NCBI RefSeq assembly: GCF_002093665.1
Contig: NZ_MRWE01000037.1
Location: 1 to 48,811 of the forward strand
Direction: 5' to 3'
From: Rouxiella badensis
Lineage (GTDB): Bacteria > Pseudomonadota > Gammaproteobacteria > Enterobacterales > Enterobacteriaceae
DNA length: 48,811 bases
Shown here: positions 1 through 7,326 of the stretch, piece by piece
Layout: each line of letters starts with the position of its first letter
Position numbering within the stretch: position 1 is the first letter of the stretch
The notes under the pieces: generated by a model
What the model was told of the DNA's origin: nothing
Seen by the model: the letters and a program-made list of their open reading frames with translations, nothing else
Databases searched by the model: none
Program-made: the position numbers and the translations under genes

Positions 1-1
1 T

Positions 2-169
2 CCTTTAGCTATCAACAATGCACTTCGATACATCGATTGGGTCACTGGTCCAGAGTATCCGAGGATACTTAACGATAGCGATCGTGATAAGATCATAAAA
101 AGCGGAGCTTTGTTCGCCAGAAAGGTAGGCGCTGATGCTGATAAAAATTTTATGAACTCTTTCATTTAG
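2..169 (+). CDS. C-terminal end of a probable branching (core-2/I-type) glycosyltransferase, partial
   Basis: The open frame enters from the left edge and ends at TAG 167-169, giving the last 55 residues of a protein. The tail contains RYIDW, then GPEYPRIL, then DKIIKSGALFARK. This pattern resembles the C-terminus of bacterial members of the core-2/I-branching beta-N-acetylglucosaminyltransferase family (Pfam Branch), recalled from family knowledge and not searched. Such enzymes usually sit in exopolysaccharide or O-antigen clusters, which fits ugd lying 87 bases downstream on the same strand. Start and most of the protein lie outside the window. Confidence 0.5.
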   Translation, partial: PLAINNALRYIDWVTGPEYPRILNDSDRDKIIKSGALFARKVGADADKNFMNSFI

Positions 170-256
170 AATCTATCTAACTTGTTCATGGCATTTTATC
201 AGTGTTAAGTAAGTTTTATTTTGGTGTTTTGTGTATAACTTTATTGTAGGTTGCCA

Positions 257-1423
257 ATGAAAATAACCATCGCCGGCACCGGCTATGTCGGGCTCTCAAA
301 CGGTATTCTGCTGGCGCAGAATCATGAAGTCGTTGCTCTGGATATCGATCAGAGCAAAGTGGACAAGTTGAACAACAAGATTTCTCCAATCGTTGATAAG
401 GAAACTGAAGAGTTTCTCGCGACGAAGGATCTCAACTTTACTGCAACCACCGACAAGCATCAGGCTTATGAAAACGCTGATTTTGTTATTGTGGCAACGC
501 CTACTGACTACGATCCGGTATCTAACTACTTCAACACCAGAAGCGTTGAGCTGGTGATTAGCGATGTCCTGGCAATCAATCCTCGGGCTACGATCGTTAT
601 CAAATCGACCATCCCGGTCGGATTCACCCGCAGCCTGAAAGAAAAGCTGGGCGTCGACAACATTATCTTCTCGCCAGAGTTCCTGCGTGAAGGGCGTGCG
701 CTTTACGACAACCTGCATCCTTCACGCATTGTAGTGGGCAGCAAAAGTGAAAAGGCTCGCCAGTTTGCCGATCTGCTGGTTGAAGGAGCTATCAAGGAAA
801 ATATCGCGGTTCTGTTTACCGATGATACCGAAGCTGAGGCCATCAAGCTTTTCGCTAACACCTATCTTGCGTTGCGTATTGCCTACTTTAACGAGCTGGA
901 CAGCTACGCCGAGCACCACGGCCTTAACAGCCGTGAAATCATCGAAGGTATCGGCCTCGATCCGCGCATTGGTTCGCACTACAATAATCCTTCGTTCGGC
1001 TATGGTGGCTACTGTCTGCCTAAAGACACTAAGCAACTGTTGGCGAACTATGAAAACGTGCCAAATAACATCATTAATGCGATTGTTGATGCTAACCGCA
1101 CGCGTAAGGACTTCATCGCTGATAGCATCGTGAAACGTAACCCTAAACGTGTTGGTATCTATCGTTTGGTTATGAAAGCAGGTTCGGATAACTTCCGTGC
1201 GTCTGCGATTCAGGGCATCATGAAGCGTATCAAGGCGAAGGGCATTGAGGTCATGGTTTACGAACCTGTTCTCGAAGAAAGCTATTTCTTTAACTCCCCA
1301 GTGACCCATGATCTGGCAGAGCTGAAGCAGGAATGTGATGTGATTATCGCTAACCGTCTGGTTGAAGAACTGAACGACGTGGCGGACAAGGTCTACACCC
1401 GTGACCTGTTCGGCAGCGATTAA
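257..1423 (+). CDS. ugd: UDP-glucose 6-dehydrogenase
   Basis: Oxidises UDP-glucose to UDP-glucuronate with two NAD+, feeding capsule, colanic-acid-like polymers and lipid A modification. The 388-residue protein begins [12 protein letters not shown], with the Rossmann motif at residues 6-12. The catalytic cysteine motif [10 protein letters not shown] places the nucleophile at Cys253. Length equals E. coli Ugd. An in-frame TTG exists at 251, but ATG 257 has GTAGG six bases upstream and matches the family start. The gene follows a glycosyltransferase tail and ends in a strong terminator, so it is probably the last gene of a polysaccharide locus. An AT-rich stretch at 180-250 could hold a promoter of its own. 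Confidence 0.96.
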   Translation: MKITIAGTGYVGLSNGILLAQNHEVVALDIDQSKVDKLNNKISPIVDKETEEFLATKDLNFTATTDKHQAYENADFVIVATPTDYDPVSNYFNTRSVELVISDVLAINPRATIVIKSTIPVGFTRSLKEKLGVDNIIFSPEFLREGRALYDNLHPSRIVVGSKSEKARQFADLLVEGAIKENIAVLFTDDTEAEAIKLFANTYLALRIAYFNELDSYAEHHGLNSREIIEGIGLDPRIGSHYNNPSFGYGGYCLPKDTKQLLANYENVPNNIINAIVDANRTRKDFIADSIVKRNPKRVGIYRLVMKAGSDNFRASAIQGIMKRIKAKGIEVMVYEPVLEESYFFNSPVTHDLAELKQECDVIIANRLVEELNDVADKVYTRDLFGSD

Positions 1424-1444
1424 TCAACCATTGCACCCTCGTTA

Positions 1445-1466
1445 AACCCGCGAAAGCGGGTTTTTT
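1445..1466 (+). terminator. Rho-independent terminator of ugd
   Basis: A 7-bp stem AACCCGC/GCGGGTT with a GAAA tetraloop is followed by a run of T. It lies 22 bases after the ugd stop codon. Confidence 0.9.
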
Positions 1467-1515
1467 ATTGCCTAAATTTTGGTTTCTTCATCTGTTTCTT
1501 AATTGTATCGTGAGT

Positions 1516-1592
1516 TTGTAAGTACCCCGGCTGATGGCTGAGAAACCGGAAATCTCAAAAAGTGTGTGGAACTAAAGCAGGGATACTTACAA
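1516..1592. repeat. Long imperfect inverted repeat in the ugd/yecA convergent intergenic region
   Basis: Arms TTGTAAGTACCCC (1516-1528) and GGGATACTTACAA (1580-1592) pair at 12 of 13 positions around a 51-base interior. The interior contains a smaller TGAGA/TCTCA hairpin. The element lies outside both flanking terminators, so it is not explained by termination of ugd or of the yecA homologue. No known repeat family is recognised. Confidence 0.55.
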
Positions 1593-1635
1593 GCAAATGG
1601 CGGACGTAATGCGCTTCGGAAAGGGCAAGAAAGTA

Positions 1636-1660
1636 AAGCCACCGTTTGGCACGGTGGCTT
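1636..1660 (-). terminator. Terminator of the yecA homologue
   Basis: A perfect 10-bp stem AAGCCACCGT/ACGGTGGCTT with a 5-base loop lies just beyond the stop codon of the minus-strand gene. On that strand it is followed by a T-rich stretch. Confidence 0.75.
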
Positions 1661-1666
1661 CTACTG

Positions 1667-2338
1667 TTAGTGCAGGCAGCAGTTTTTGTACTTTTTACCG
1701 CTTCCGCAGGTGCAAGGGTCGTTACGGCCAATTTTTGGCGCAGCAACGCTCGGCGTTGCTGCCGGAGCAGGATCGTCCGACTGCTGGCTCAGCCAATAAT
1801 CGTGCAGAGCAAGCGCGGCAGGAATGATGTTCTCGATATTTTCTTCAACGTCTTCATCCGACATTGCTTCCAGTCGCGCTTCGTTTTCATCGCGACCATG
1901 TAGAGCGATGGTGTCGAGAGAAGCCGTAAGCGATTCAGGTAGCGCAGACCAGTCATCCAGATCGACACCGCGCATATAGCCGTGGCACCACTCTTCGGCG
2001 ACGGTATAGTCTTCGTCATCAATAGTATGCACGCCGAAAAGCGGCTCAAACTGATCGGGATAATCAATCAATCTGTCGGAAATATCATTCATGTGCTGGA
2101 AGGTCAGGTCCATAAAGCGATTAAGCTCGCGCTCTGACGCCCATTTAGGAATGTTTTCAGCACCGCCCCACAGCGCGACCAGCCATTCGCTCGGCTCAAT
2201 CATTCGCGGGCCTGAAAGAATCGCAGTCAGAAAGCCGTCCAGCTCGGCAACATCCAGAACTGAATCGTCATTGCCGTACTTGACTAATACCTCTTCAAGC
2301 CATTCCAGCTCTTTCTCGTTCAGTGGTCCTTCTTTCAT
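1667..2338 (-). CDS. yecA: YecA family protein (UPF0149 domain plus SEC-C zinc-binding motif)
   Basis: A 223-residue protein close to E. coli YecA (221 residues) from start to end. The N-terminal about 180 residues form the YecA/UPF0149 helical domain. The C-terminus has RNDPCTCGSGKKYKNCC, the SEC-C metal-binding motif that SecA also carries. From published work on E. coli, YecA-type proteins bind metal through this motif and associate with the translocation machinery or ribosomes; the exact role is unsettled. The start is ATG 2338 with GGGAG upstream. A 33-codon membrane ORF ends 21 bases upstream on the same strand, so the two may be co-transcribed. Confidence 0.9.
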   Translation of the reverse strand: MKEGPLNEKELEWLEEVLVKYGNDDSVLDVAELDGFLTAILSGPRMIEPSEWLVALWGGAENIPKWASERELNRFMDLTFQHMNDISDRLIDYPDQFEPLFGVHTIDDEDYTVAEEWCHGYMRGVDLDDWSALPESLTASLDTIALHGRDENEARLEAMSDEDVEENIENIIPAALALHDYWLSQQSDDPAPAATPSVAAPKIGRNDPCTCGSGKKYKNCCLH

Positions 2339-2359
2339 GTTGTCGTCTCCCGTGGAGTT

Positions 2360-2461
2360 TTATCTAAGTAGTGGCTCGATGGACGGCCAGATCTTCGCCC
2401 AGTTAATGAAGATCAGGAGTGCTGCGGATGCTGCGATGATGAAAAGCCACTTTCCAAGCAT
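2360..2461 (-). CDS. Small single-pass membrane protein, 33 residues, unknown
   Basis: The frame on the minus strand starts at ATG 2461 and stops at TAA 2360. It begins MLGKWLFIIAASAALLIF and ends with a soluble tail rich in Trp and Pro. An AAGAGG ribosome-binding site lies seven bases before the start. Residues 5-19 form one hydrophobic helix. The stop is 21 bases upstream of the yecA homologue, consistent with a two-gene transcript. I do not recognise a family. Good SD, membrane character and operon placement argue that it is real; absence of homology evidence keeps confidence moderate. Confidence 0.55.
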   Translation of the reverse strand: MLGKWLFIIAASAALLIFINWAKIWPSIEPLLR

Positions 2462-2606
2462 GTCCGTACCTCTTTCGTCTGAGATTGATTATCAGCCTTT
2501 TTATCTTATCCCGCGAGATTGTACCTCGTTACTTATAATTTGTTTAAATCCGGTTGTGATTTTTTCCAGCATGCTGAGATATCACTCTTTTAAGGCGCGA
2601 CAGGCT

Positions 2607-3869
2607 ATGAAACTGGCTTTTAATCCTACAATTTTGCCCCCGATTTTCTTTATCCTTTTGGGCATTTTATTGATAGCCAACGTGTGTGCGGCCGACAGGC
2701 GATTCGTTTTAGAGCCTGAGTTTCCGAAAAAAATCTGTGCGACACTGCTACCGCTTAAAGATGAGGGCAGCGATCGGCAGAGGATCCAGGCTGCAATCGC
2801 GCATTGTCCTTCCGGTGAGGCAGTACGATTGACCGCAGGGCGTTTCCTCAGTGGGCCTTTGCTGATGCGCTCTGGCGTATACCTTTGGATAGATAAGCGC
2901 GCCGTGCTTGCTGCCTCAACCGATCCTCATGATTACGATCGCGGGCAAGGAACCTGTGGAACATTAGGAACGCCTGGAAACGGCTGTCGACCATTTATTA
3001 CATTTAACGGAAACGACGGCGGCGGCATTGTCGGCGACGGTGTGATTGACGGGCAAGGCGGGCAGCCAATGACCGGCAGCCGTGAGTCGTGGTGGCAGCT
3101 CGCGCGACGGGCGCAGAAAGAGCATAGTCAGCAAAACGTTCCACGACTTATTCAGCTCGAGCAGGCTAAAAATCTTATTTTCTATCGTATCCGATTGGTA
3201 AATTCCCCCAACTTCCATTTAGCGATGAACCATGTCGAAGGGATCACCGTATGGGGCGTCACAATCGATACCCCCGCCACGGCGCGTAATACCGACGGCA
3301 TCGACCCCGGTGCCGCAACCGATGTCACCATTGCTCACACCACCATCAGCACCGGCGACGATAACGTGGCCATCAAGGGGGGCAGCAGCGGGGGAAGCCA
3401 TTTTATTTCTCTCATTGATAACCATTTCTACGCCGGACACGGTATGTCTATCGGCAGTGAAACCTCGAGCGGCGTAAGCGACGTTTTAGTCAGAGGACTA
3501 ACGCTGGATGGCACCACTTCAGGCCTGCGAATCAAAAGCGATGCCAGCCGGGGAGGATTGGTGAAAAACGTCGCTTTCCAGGACGTTATCCTGCGCAACA
3601 ACCGCTGGCCGATCAATTTCGATACCCGCTACGACCCTGAAGCCAAAGGAGATTTAATTCCAGAGTATCAAAACATTACCCTGACCCATGTCAGTGGCGG
3701 CACGGGCAATCTCGTCATGCGCGGTTATGACGCTGCCCATCCGATTGGCATCACCCTCAATGGCGTACGCTTTGATAAGAGCGCGCGCTGGGAGATTGAG
3801 AATACGCGGGTGAAGGTTGTGGGGAAGGGCGTCTTTCCGGAGGTTACAGGGGGTATGAAAATCCAATGA
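2607..3869 (+). CDS. Secreted polygalacturonase, glycoside hydrolase family 28
   Basis: Predicted to hydrolyse polygalacturonate (pectin) outside the cytoplasm. The 420-residue protein has a signal peptide with a hydrophobic core at about residues 8-25 and a likely cut after NVCA. All four hallmark GH28 motifs are intact: NTDGID at 228-233, GDDN at 250-253, GHG at 277-279 and RIK at 308-310. These supply the catalytic aspartates and the substrate-binding residues. An in-frame ATG at 2571 would add 12 residues before the signal; ATG 2607 is preferred because it places the signal at the N-terminus. A TATAAT box lies at 2534-2539. No pectate transport, Kdg or type II secretion genes are adjacent. 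Endo versus exo action cannot be told. Confidence 0.9.
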   Translation: MKLAFNPTILPPIFFILLGILLIANVCAADRRFVLEPEFPKKICATLLPLKDEGSDRQRIQAAIAHCPSGEAVRLTAGRFLSGPLLMRSGVYLWIDKRAVLAASTDPHDYDRGQGTCGTLGTPGNGCRPFITFNGNDGGGIVGDGVIDGQGGQPMTGSRESWWQLARRAQKEHSQQNVPRLIQLEQAKNLIFYRIRLVNSPNFHLAMNHVEGITVWGVTIDTPATARNTDGIDPGAATDVTIAHTTISTGDDNVAIKGGSSGGSHFISLIDNHFYAGHGMSIGSETSSGVSDVLVRGLTLDGTTSGLRIKSDASRGGLVKNVAFQDVILRNNRWPINFDTRYDPEAKGDLIPEYQNITLTHVSGGTGNLVMRGYDAAHPIGITLNGVRFDKSARWEIENTRVKVVGKGVFPEVTGGMKIQ

Positions 3870-3975
3870 ATCTATTAAGTTATCTTAGGGGTAATGACTG
3901 CTTCAAGGCTATTCAGGCAGGAGTCTCAGGTAACTATACGCCAATGTTGCAGCCTGTTGATGACATCTCGCCCAA

Positions 3976-4134
3976 TTAATGAGCTAAACCAACCGCCTTG
4001 GCTTGAGCCTGATACTGTTTAAGATTCTGCTCAATTGTCTGCACTGCTGCGCCAGTTTCGATAGCCGTTGAGCTAGCTACGGAGCGGTAGATTTGCTGTT
4101 TCGTTACTTTGGGGCGGGTATTTTTATCGGACAT
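3976..4134 (-). CDS. Small hypothetical protein, 52 residues
   Basis: The minus-strand frame starts at ATG 4134 and stops at TAA 3976. It begins MSDKNTRPKVTKQQIYRS and is hydrophilic, rich in Lys, Gln and Ala. A helical, possibly coiled C-terminal half contains TIEQNLKQYQAQAKA. A GAGGA ribosome-binding site stands about seven bases upstream. No signal peptide or membrane segment is seen. It lies between the polygalacturonase gene and ileX, on the same strand as ileX but after the ileX terminator. I do not recognise a family; codon use and SD favour a genuine gene. Confidence 0.6.
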   Translation of the reverse strand: MSDKNTRPKVTKQQIYRSVASSTAIETGAAVQTIEQNLKQYQAQAKAVGLAH

Positions 4135-4280
4135 TTTATATTCCTCACTGTGCTTGAAGGAATTGTAATCAGTGATATGGCTCCTTTAGAAGGTGGTTTT
4201 ATTTTAGTCAAAAATTGCATTTGCTGACTTTATGCCGACTAAATTTTCTCTGTTGCCATTTTGTCGCCCAGTTTCCCCAA

Positions 4281-4312
4281 AAACAAAAAAGCCACTCCTC
4301 GCGAAGTGGCTT
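4281..4312 (-). terminator. Terminator of tRNA-Ile2 gene
   Basis: Stem AAGCCACT (4289-4296)/AGTGGCTT (4305-4312). On the minus strand it is followed by a T-rich tail, visible as the A run at 4281-4290. It lies 27 bases downstream of the tRNA 3' end. Confidence 0.85.
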
Positions 4313-4338
4313 AATGTGCTGATTTAACAGGGAAAATT

Positions 4339-4415
4339 TGGTGGCCCCTACTGGACTTGAACCAGTGACCAAGCGATTATGAGTCGCGTGCTCTAACCAA
4401 CTGAGCTAAGGGGCC
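4339..4415 (-). tRNA. ileX: tRNA-Ile2 (anticodon CAU, lysidine-modified, reads AUA)
   Basis: The minus strand reads GGCCCCTTAGCTCAG at its 5' end and finishes GGGGCCACCA, with the CCA encoded. Acceptor, D and T arms are recognisable. The anticodon loop is CTCATAA, giving CAT. The body matches E. coli ileX, a tRNA-Ile whose C34 is converted to lysidine by TilS so that it reads AUA instead of AUG. In E. coli ileX also lies beside mug, which supports Ile2 over elongator tRNA-Met. The 77-base length is one more than E. coli, from an extra T in the D loop. Confidence 0.95.
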
Positions 4416-4558
4416 GCGGTGCAGGATTATACGGTAGTTAACTACTCCAGGTCTACACTTCATCCGACTGTATGCTTGTTTTATGTGCAACTTTTAGCTT
4501 GTTGTTATTGCTGCGAGTTTTTAGGATAGCAAGATTAAAATAGGCTGAAGGAGCAAGC

Positions 4559-5053
4559 ATGATCACCGACATTATCGACCATAATCTGCGCGTCGTTTTC
4601 TGTGGTATCAACCCGGGTCTGTCTACCGCCCATCACGGCTATCACTTTGCCAATTCAAATAACCGTTTCTGGAAAGTGATTCACCAGGCGGGATTTACAG
4701 AACGTTTGTTGAAACCGGAAGAGGAGCAGCATCTGCTGGATACCGGTTGCGGTATCACGATGCTGGTTGAAAGGCCGACCGTAGAGGCTACCGAGTTGGC
4801 GCGCAATGAACTGCGCGACGGCGGTGAGGCGTTAAAAGCCAAGATGATGGAGTACCAGCCGAGGGCGCTGGCAGTGCTCGGCAAGCAGGCATTCAGCAGC
4901 GCATTTGGCATCCGCAAGGTCGCGTGGGGGCGTCAGGAAATAACGTTGGGCGATACTGAAGTCTGGGTGTTACCTAACCCAAGCGGCCTCAATCGCGCGA
5001 CGCTGGACGAACTCGTTCAAAGCTATCAACAGTTGTCCGATACCATAAAATAG
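4559..5053 (+). CDS. mug: G/U mismatch-specific uracil-DNA glycosylase
   Basis: Removes uracil and ethenocytosine mispaired with guanine, starting base excision repair. The 164-residue protein has the family motif GINPG at residues 16-20, where Asn18 activates the water. The second motif NPSGLNR near residue 140 is the loop that intercalates and recognises guanine. ATG 4559 is preceded by GAAGGAG, a strong ribosome-binding site. It is convergent with rpoD, as in E. coli, and shares a bidirectional terminator with it. Confidence 0.95.
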   Translation: MITDIIDHNLRVVFCGINPGLSTAHHGYHFANSNNRFWKVIHQAGFTERLLKPEEEQHLLDTGCGITMLVERPTVEATELARNELRDGGEALKAKMMEYQPRALAVLGKQAFSSAFGIRKVAWGRQEITLGDTEVWVLPNPSGLNRATLDELVQSYQQLSDTIK

Positions 5054-5089
5054 CGCTCTGCGTCTCCTGCAAGCATTTGTAGGCAATAA

Positions 5090-5123
5090 AAAAGCCCCGT
5101 CGGATTATCCAGACGGGGCTTTT
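5090..5123. terminator. Bidirectional terminator between mug and rpoD
   Basis: A 12-base arm AAAAGCCCCGTC pairs perfectly with GACGGGGCTTTT around a 10-base loop. It gives a GC-rich stem with T tails on both strands, between two convergent stop codons. Confidence 0.9.
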
Positions 5124-5145
5124 GCTTTCAACTAACGATTATTGA

Positions 5146-6984
5146 TTAATCGTCGAGGAAGCTACGAAGTACTTCAGAGCGGCTCGGGTGACGCAGCTTA
5201 CGCAACGCTTTGGCTTCGATCTGACGAATACGCTCACGGGTAACGTCGAACTGTTTGCCCACTTCTTCCAGCGTGTGGTCAGTGTTCATATCGATACCGA
5301 AACGCATACGCAGAACTTTCGCTTCACGCGCGGTCAGGCCTGCAAGCACGTCGTGCGTTGCAGAACGCAGGCTCTCGGAGGTTGCAGAATCCAGCGGCAG
5401 CTCGAGGGTGGTATCCTCAATGAAGTCACCCAGATGCGAATCTTCATCGTCGCCGATTGGCGTTTCCATGGAAATAGGCTCTTTGGCGATTTTCAGCACT
5501 TTGCGGATCTTGTCTTCCGGCATCAGCATACGTTCGGCCAGCTCTTCAGGCGTTGGCTCACGGCCCATCTCTTGCAGCATCTGACGGGAAATACGGTTGA
5601 GCTTGTTAATCGTCTCAATCATATGCACCGGGATACGGATGGTACGTGCCTGGTCGGCGATGGAGCGGGTGATAGCCTGACGAATCCACCAGGTCGCATA
5701 AGTCGAGAACTTATAACCACGGCGATATTCAAACTTATCAACGGCTTTCATCAGGCCGATGTTACCTTCCTGAATCAGGTCGAGGAACTGCAGACCGCGG
5801 TTGGTGTATTTCTTGGCGATAGAAATAACCAGACGCAAGTTCGCTTCAACCATCTCTTTCTTGGCGCGACGCGCTTTAGCTTCACCGATCGACATGCGAC
5901 GGTTAATGTCTTTGACCTGCTCGATGGTCAGACCGGTTTCTTCTTCGATCTGACGCAGCTTTTGCAGCCCACGCTGAACGTCTTCGGTCACTTCTTTCAG
6001 TTTTTCAGACCATGGCTTAGCCATTGCCAGTGCAGCATCGAACCAGGTTTGGTTGGTTTCGTTGCCGGCAAACAGGTTGACGAAGTTTTTCTTCGGCATT
6101 TTGCACTGTTCAACGCACAGCTTCATGATCAAACGTTCCTGAGCACGGACGCGATCCATCATGGAACGCATGCTGTTTACCAGGAAGTCGAACTGTTTTG
6201 GCACCAGACGGAACTGTTTGAAGACTTCGGACAGCTTCAGGATCTCTTCAGCAGAGCTCTTGTGGCTGCGGCCGTTTTTCTTGATAACCTGGCGGGTCGC
6301 TTCATGTTGTTCACGCAGTTCGGTGAACTTCTGGCGCGCCAGTTCAGGGTCGATGCTGTTGTCGTCTTCAGCATCGTCGTCTTCGTCTTCATCGTCGTCC
6401 GAGTCGTCTAATTCTTCATTAGAAAGTTCAGAACCAACGTGCGTCGCGGTCGGTGCAACTTCTTCTTCTGCGTTAGGGTCAACGAAACCGGTGATCAGAT
6501 CGGACAGGCGTGCTTCGCCCGCTTCAACACGGTCATATTGCTCTAACAAATAGGTGATAGCTTCAGGGTATTCAGCAACCGAACACTGAACCTGGTTGAT
6601 ACCGTCTTCGATACGTTTAGCGATATCGATTTCGCCTTCACGGGTCAGAAGTTCTACGGTACCCATCTCGCGCATGTACATACGCACAGGGTCGGTGGTA
6701 CGGCCGATTTCAGATTCTACGCTTGAGAGCACCTGCGCTGCTGCTTCTGCTGCATCTTCGTCGGTATCAGGTCTATTTTCGGCCAGCATCAAGTCATCGG
6801 CATCAGGCGCTTCTTCAAGTACCTGTATACCCATGTCGTTGATCATCTGGATGATGTCTTCGATCTGGTCGGAGTCGACGATATCTTCCGGCAGATGGTC
6901 ATTGACCTCAGCAAAGGTCAAATAGCCTTGCTCCTTACCACGGGTGACAAGTAGCTTAAGCTGTGACTGCGGGTTTTGCTCCAT
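5146..6984 (-). CDS. rpoD: RNA polymerase primary sigma factor sigma-70
   Basis: Directs core polymerase to housekeeping promoters. The 612-residue protein starts [12 protein letters not shown] (ATG 6984), one residue shorter than E. coli RpoD. A longer frame to 7080 has no family support. Region 1.1 is at the N-terminus, and region 1.2 has the [11 protein letters not shown] motif. An acidic non-conserved insert rich in Asp and Glu follows. Regions 2.1-2.4 include the aromatic [15 protein letters not shown] melting and -10 recognition segment. Region 4.2 carries the [14 protein letters not shown] recognition helix. It is the last gene of rpsU-dnaG-rpoD. The 342-base gap upstream holds an ERIC element. 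Confidence 0.98.
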   Translation of the reverse strand: MEQNPQSQLKLLVTRGKEQGYLTFAEVNDHLPEDIVDSDQIEDIIQMINDMGIQVLEEAPDADDLMLAENRPDTDEDAAEAAAQVLSSVESEIGRTTDPVRMYMREMGTVELLTREGEIDIAKRIEDGINQVQCSVAEYPEAITYLLEQYDRVEAGEARLSDLITGFVDPNAEEEVAPTATHVGSELSNEELDDSDDDEDEDDDAEDDNSIDPELARQKFTELREQHEATRQVIKKNGRSHKSSAEEILKLSEVFKQFRLVPKQFDFLVNSMRSMMDRVRAQERLIMKLCVEQCKMPKKNFVNLFAGNETNQTWFDAALAMAKPWSEKLKEVTEDVQRGLQKLRQIEEETGLTIEQVKDINRRMSIGEAKARRAKKEMVEANLRLVISIAKKYTNRGLQFLDLIQEGNIGLMKAVDKFEYRRGYKFSTYATWWIRQAITRSIADQARTIRIPVHMIETINKLNRISRQMLQEMGREPTPEELAERMLMPEDKIRKVLKIAKEPISMETPIGDDEDSHLGDFIEDTTLELPLDSATSESLRSATHDVLAGLTAREAKVLRMRFGIDMNTDHTLEEVGKQFDVTRERIRQIEAKALRKLRHPSRSEVLRSFLDD

Positions 6985-7150
6985 AAGACGGTATCCACAC
7001 TTCAGAGTATTGGGTTGGTGTCGGTCGGCGAAACCGCCAACTATAACATTTGGGGCGTATTTGATTTCGCCGCGGCCCACTATGGCGGCATTTTGCGGGG
7101 TAGCATCCCGCTATATATCGGCACTTAAGCCGTGAGTTCTTTAACGCTTT

Positions 7151-7257
7151 GTCCATGAAGCTACAGCGCTGTTGGCTACGTTCATTCACACCAGTCAATT
7201 ACTTAGTGTACGTAACTGGCGATTAATTCAGCTTGCCGCCTTGCTGTAACTTCAATG
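7151..7257. repeat. ERIC (IRU) element between dnaG and rpoD
   Basis: On the plus strand the ends TGAAGCTACAGC and GCTGTAACTTCA form a terminal inverted repeat. Inside, GTTGGCTACG, CACACCAGTCA and ACTTAGTGTACGTAA follow the known ERIC layout, ending in GCTTGCCGCCTTGCTG. Match to the ERIC consensus is from memory and imperfect, so this is a diverged copy. It fills much of the 342-base dnaG-rpoD gap. The remainder of that gap (7080-7140) holds two small hairpins (GCGGG/CCCGC and CGGC/GCCG) but no gene. Confidence 0.75.
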
Positions 7258-7326
7258 GCTTTGCGTGACGCTGAGTATCTGAAGTTTTGGCTTCACTACT
7301 TTGCGTAAATTCTGTTATTAAGCGTT

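Noticed and set aside
3894-4022. 42-codon plus-strand frame after the polygalacturonase gene
   Set aside because: AGGGG is too close to the ATG, and the frame overlaps the better-supported 52-residue gene on the other strand.
4339-4362. Possible attachment site at the ileX 3' end
   Set aside because: No second copy of the tRNA end was seen in the first 4 kb and there is no integrase gene, so no island boundary can be claimed.
5188-6411. 407-codon open frame antisense to rpoD
   Set aside because: It is the complement of a highly conserved, GC-rich coding sequence; there is no SD, and the translation has no domain-like character.
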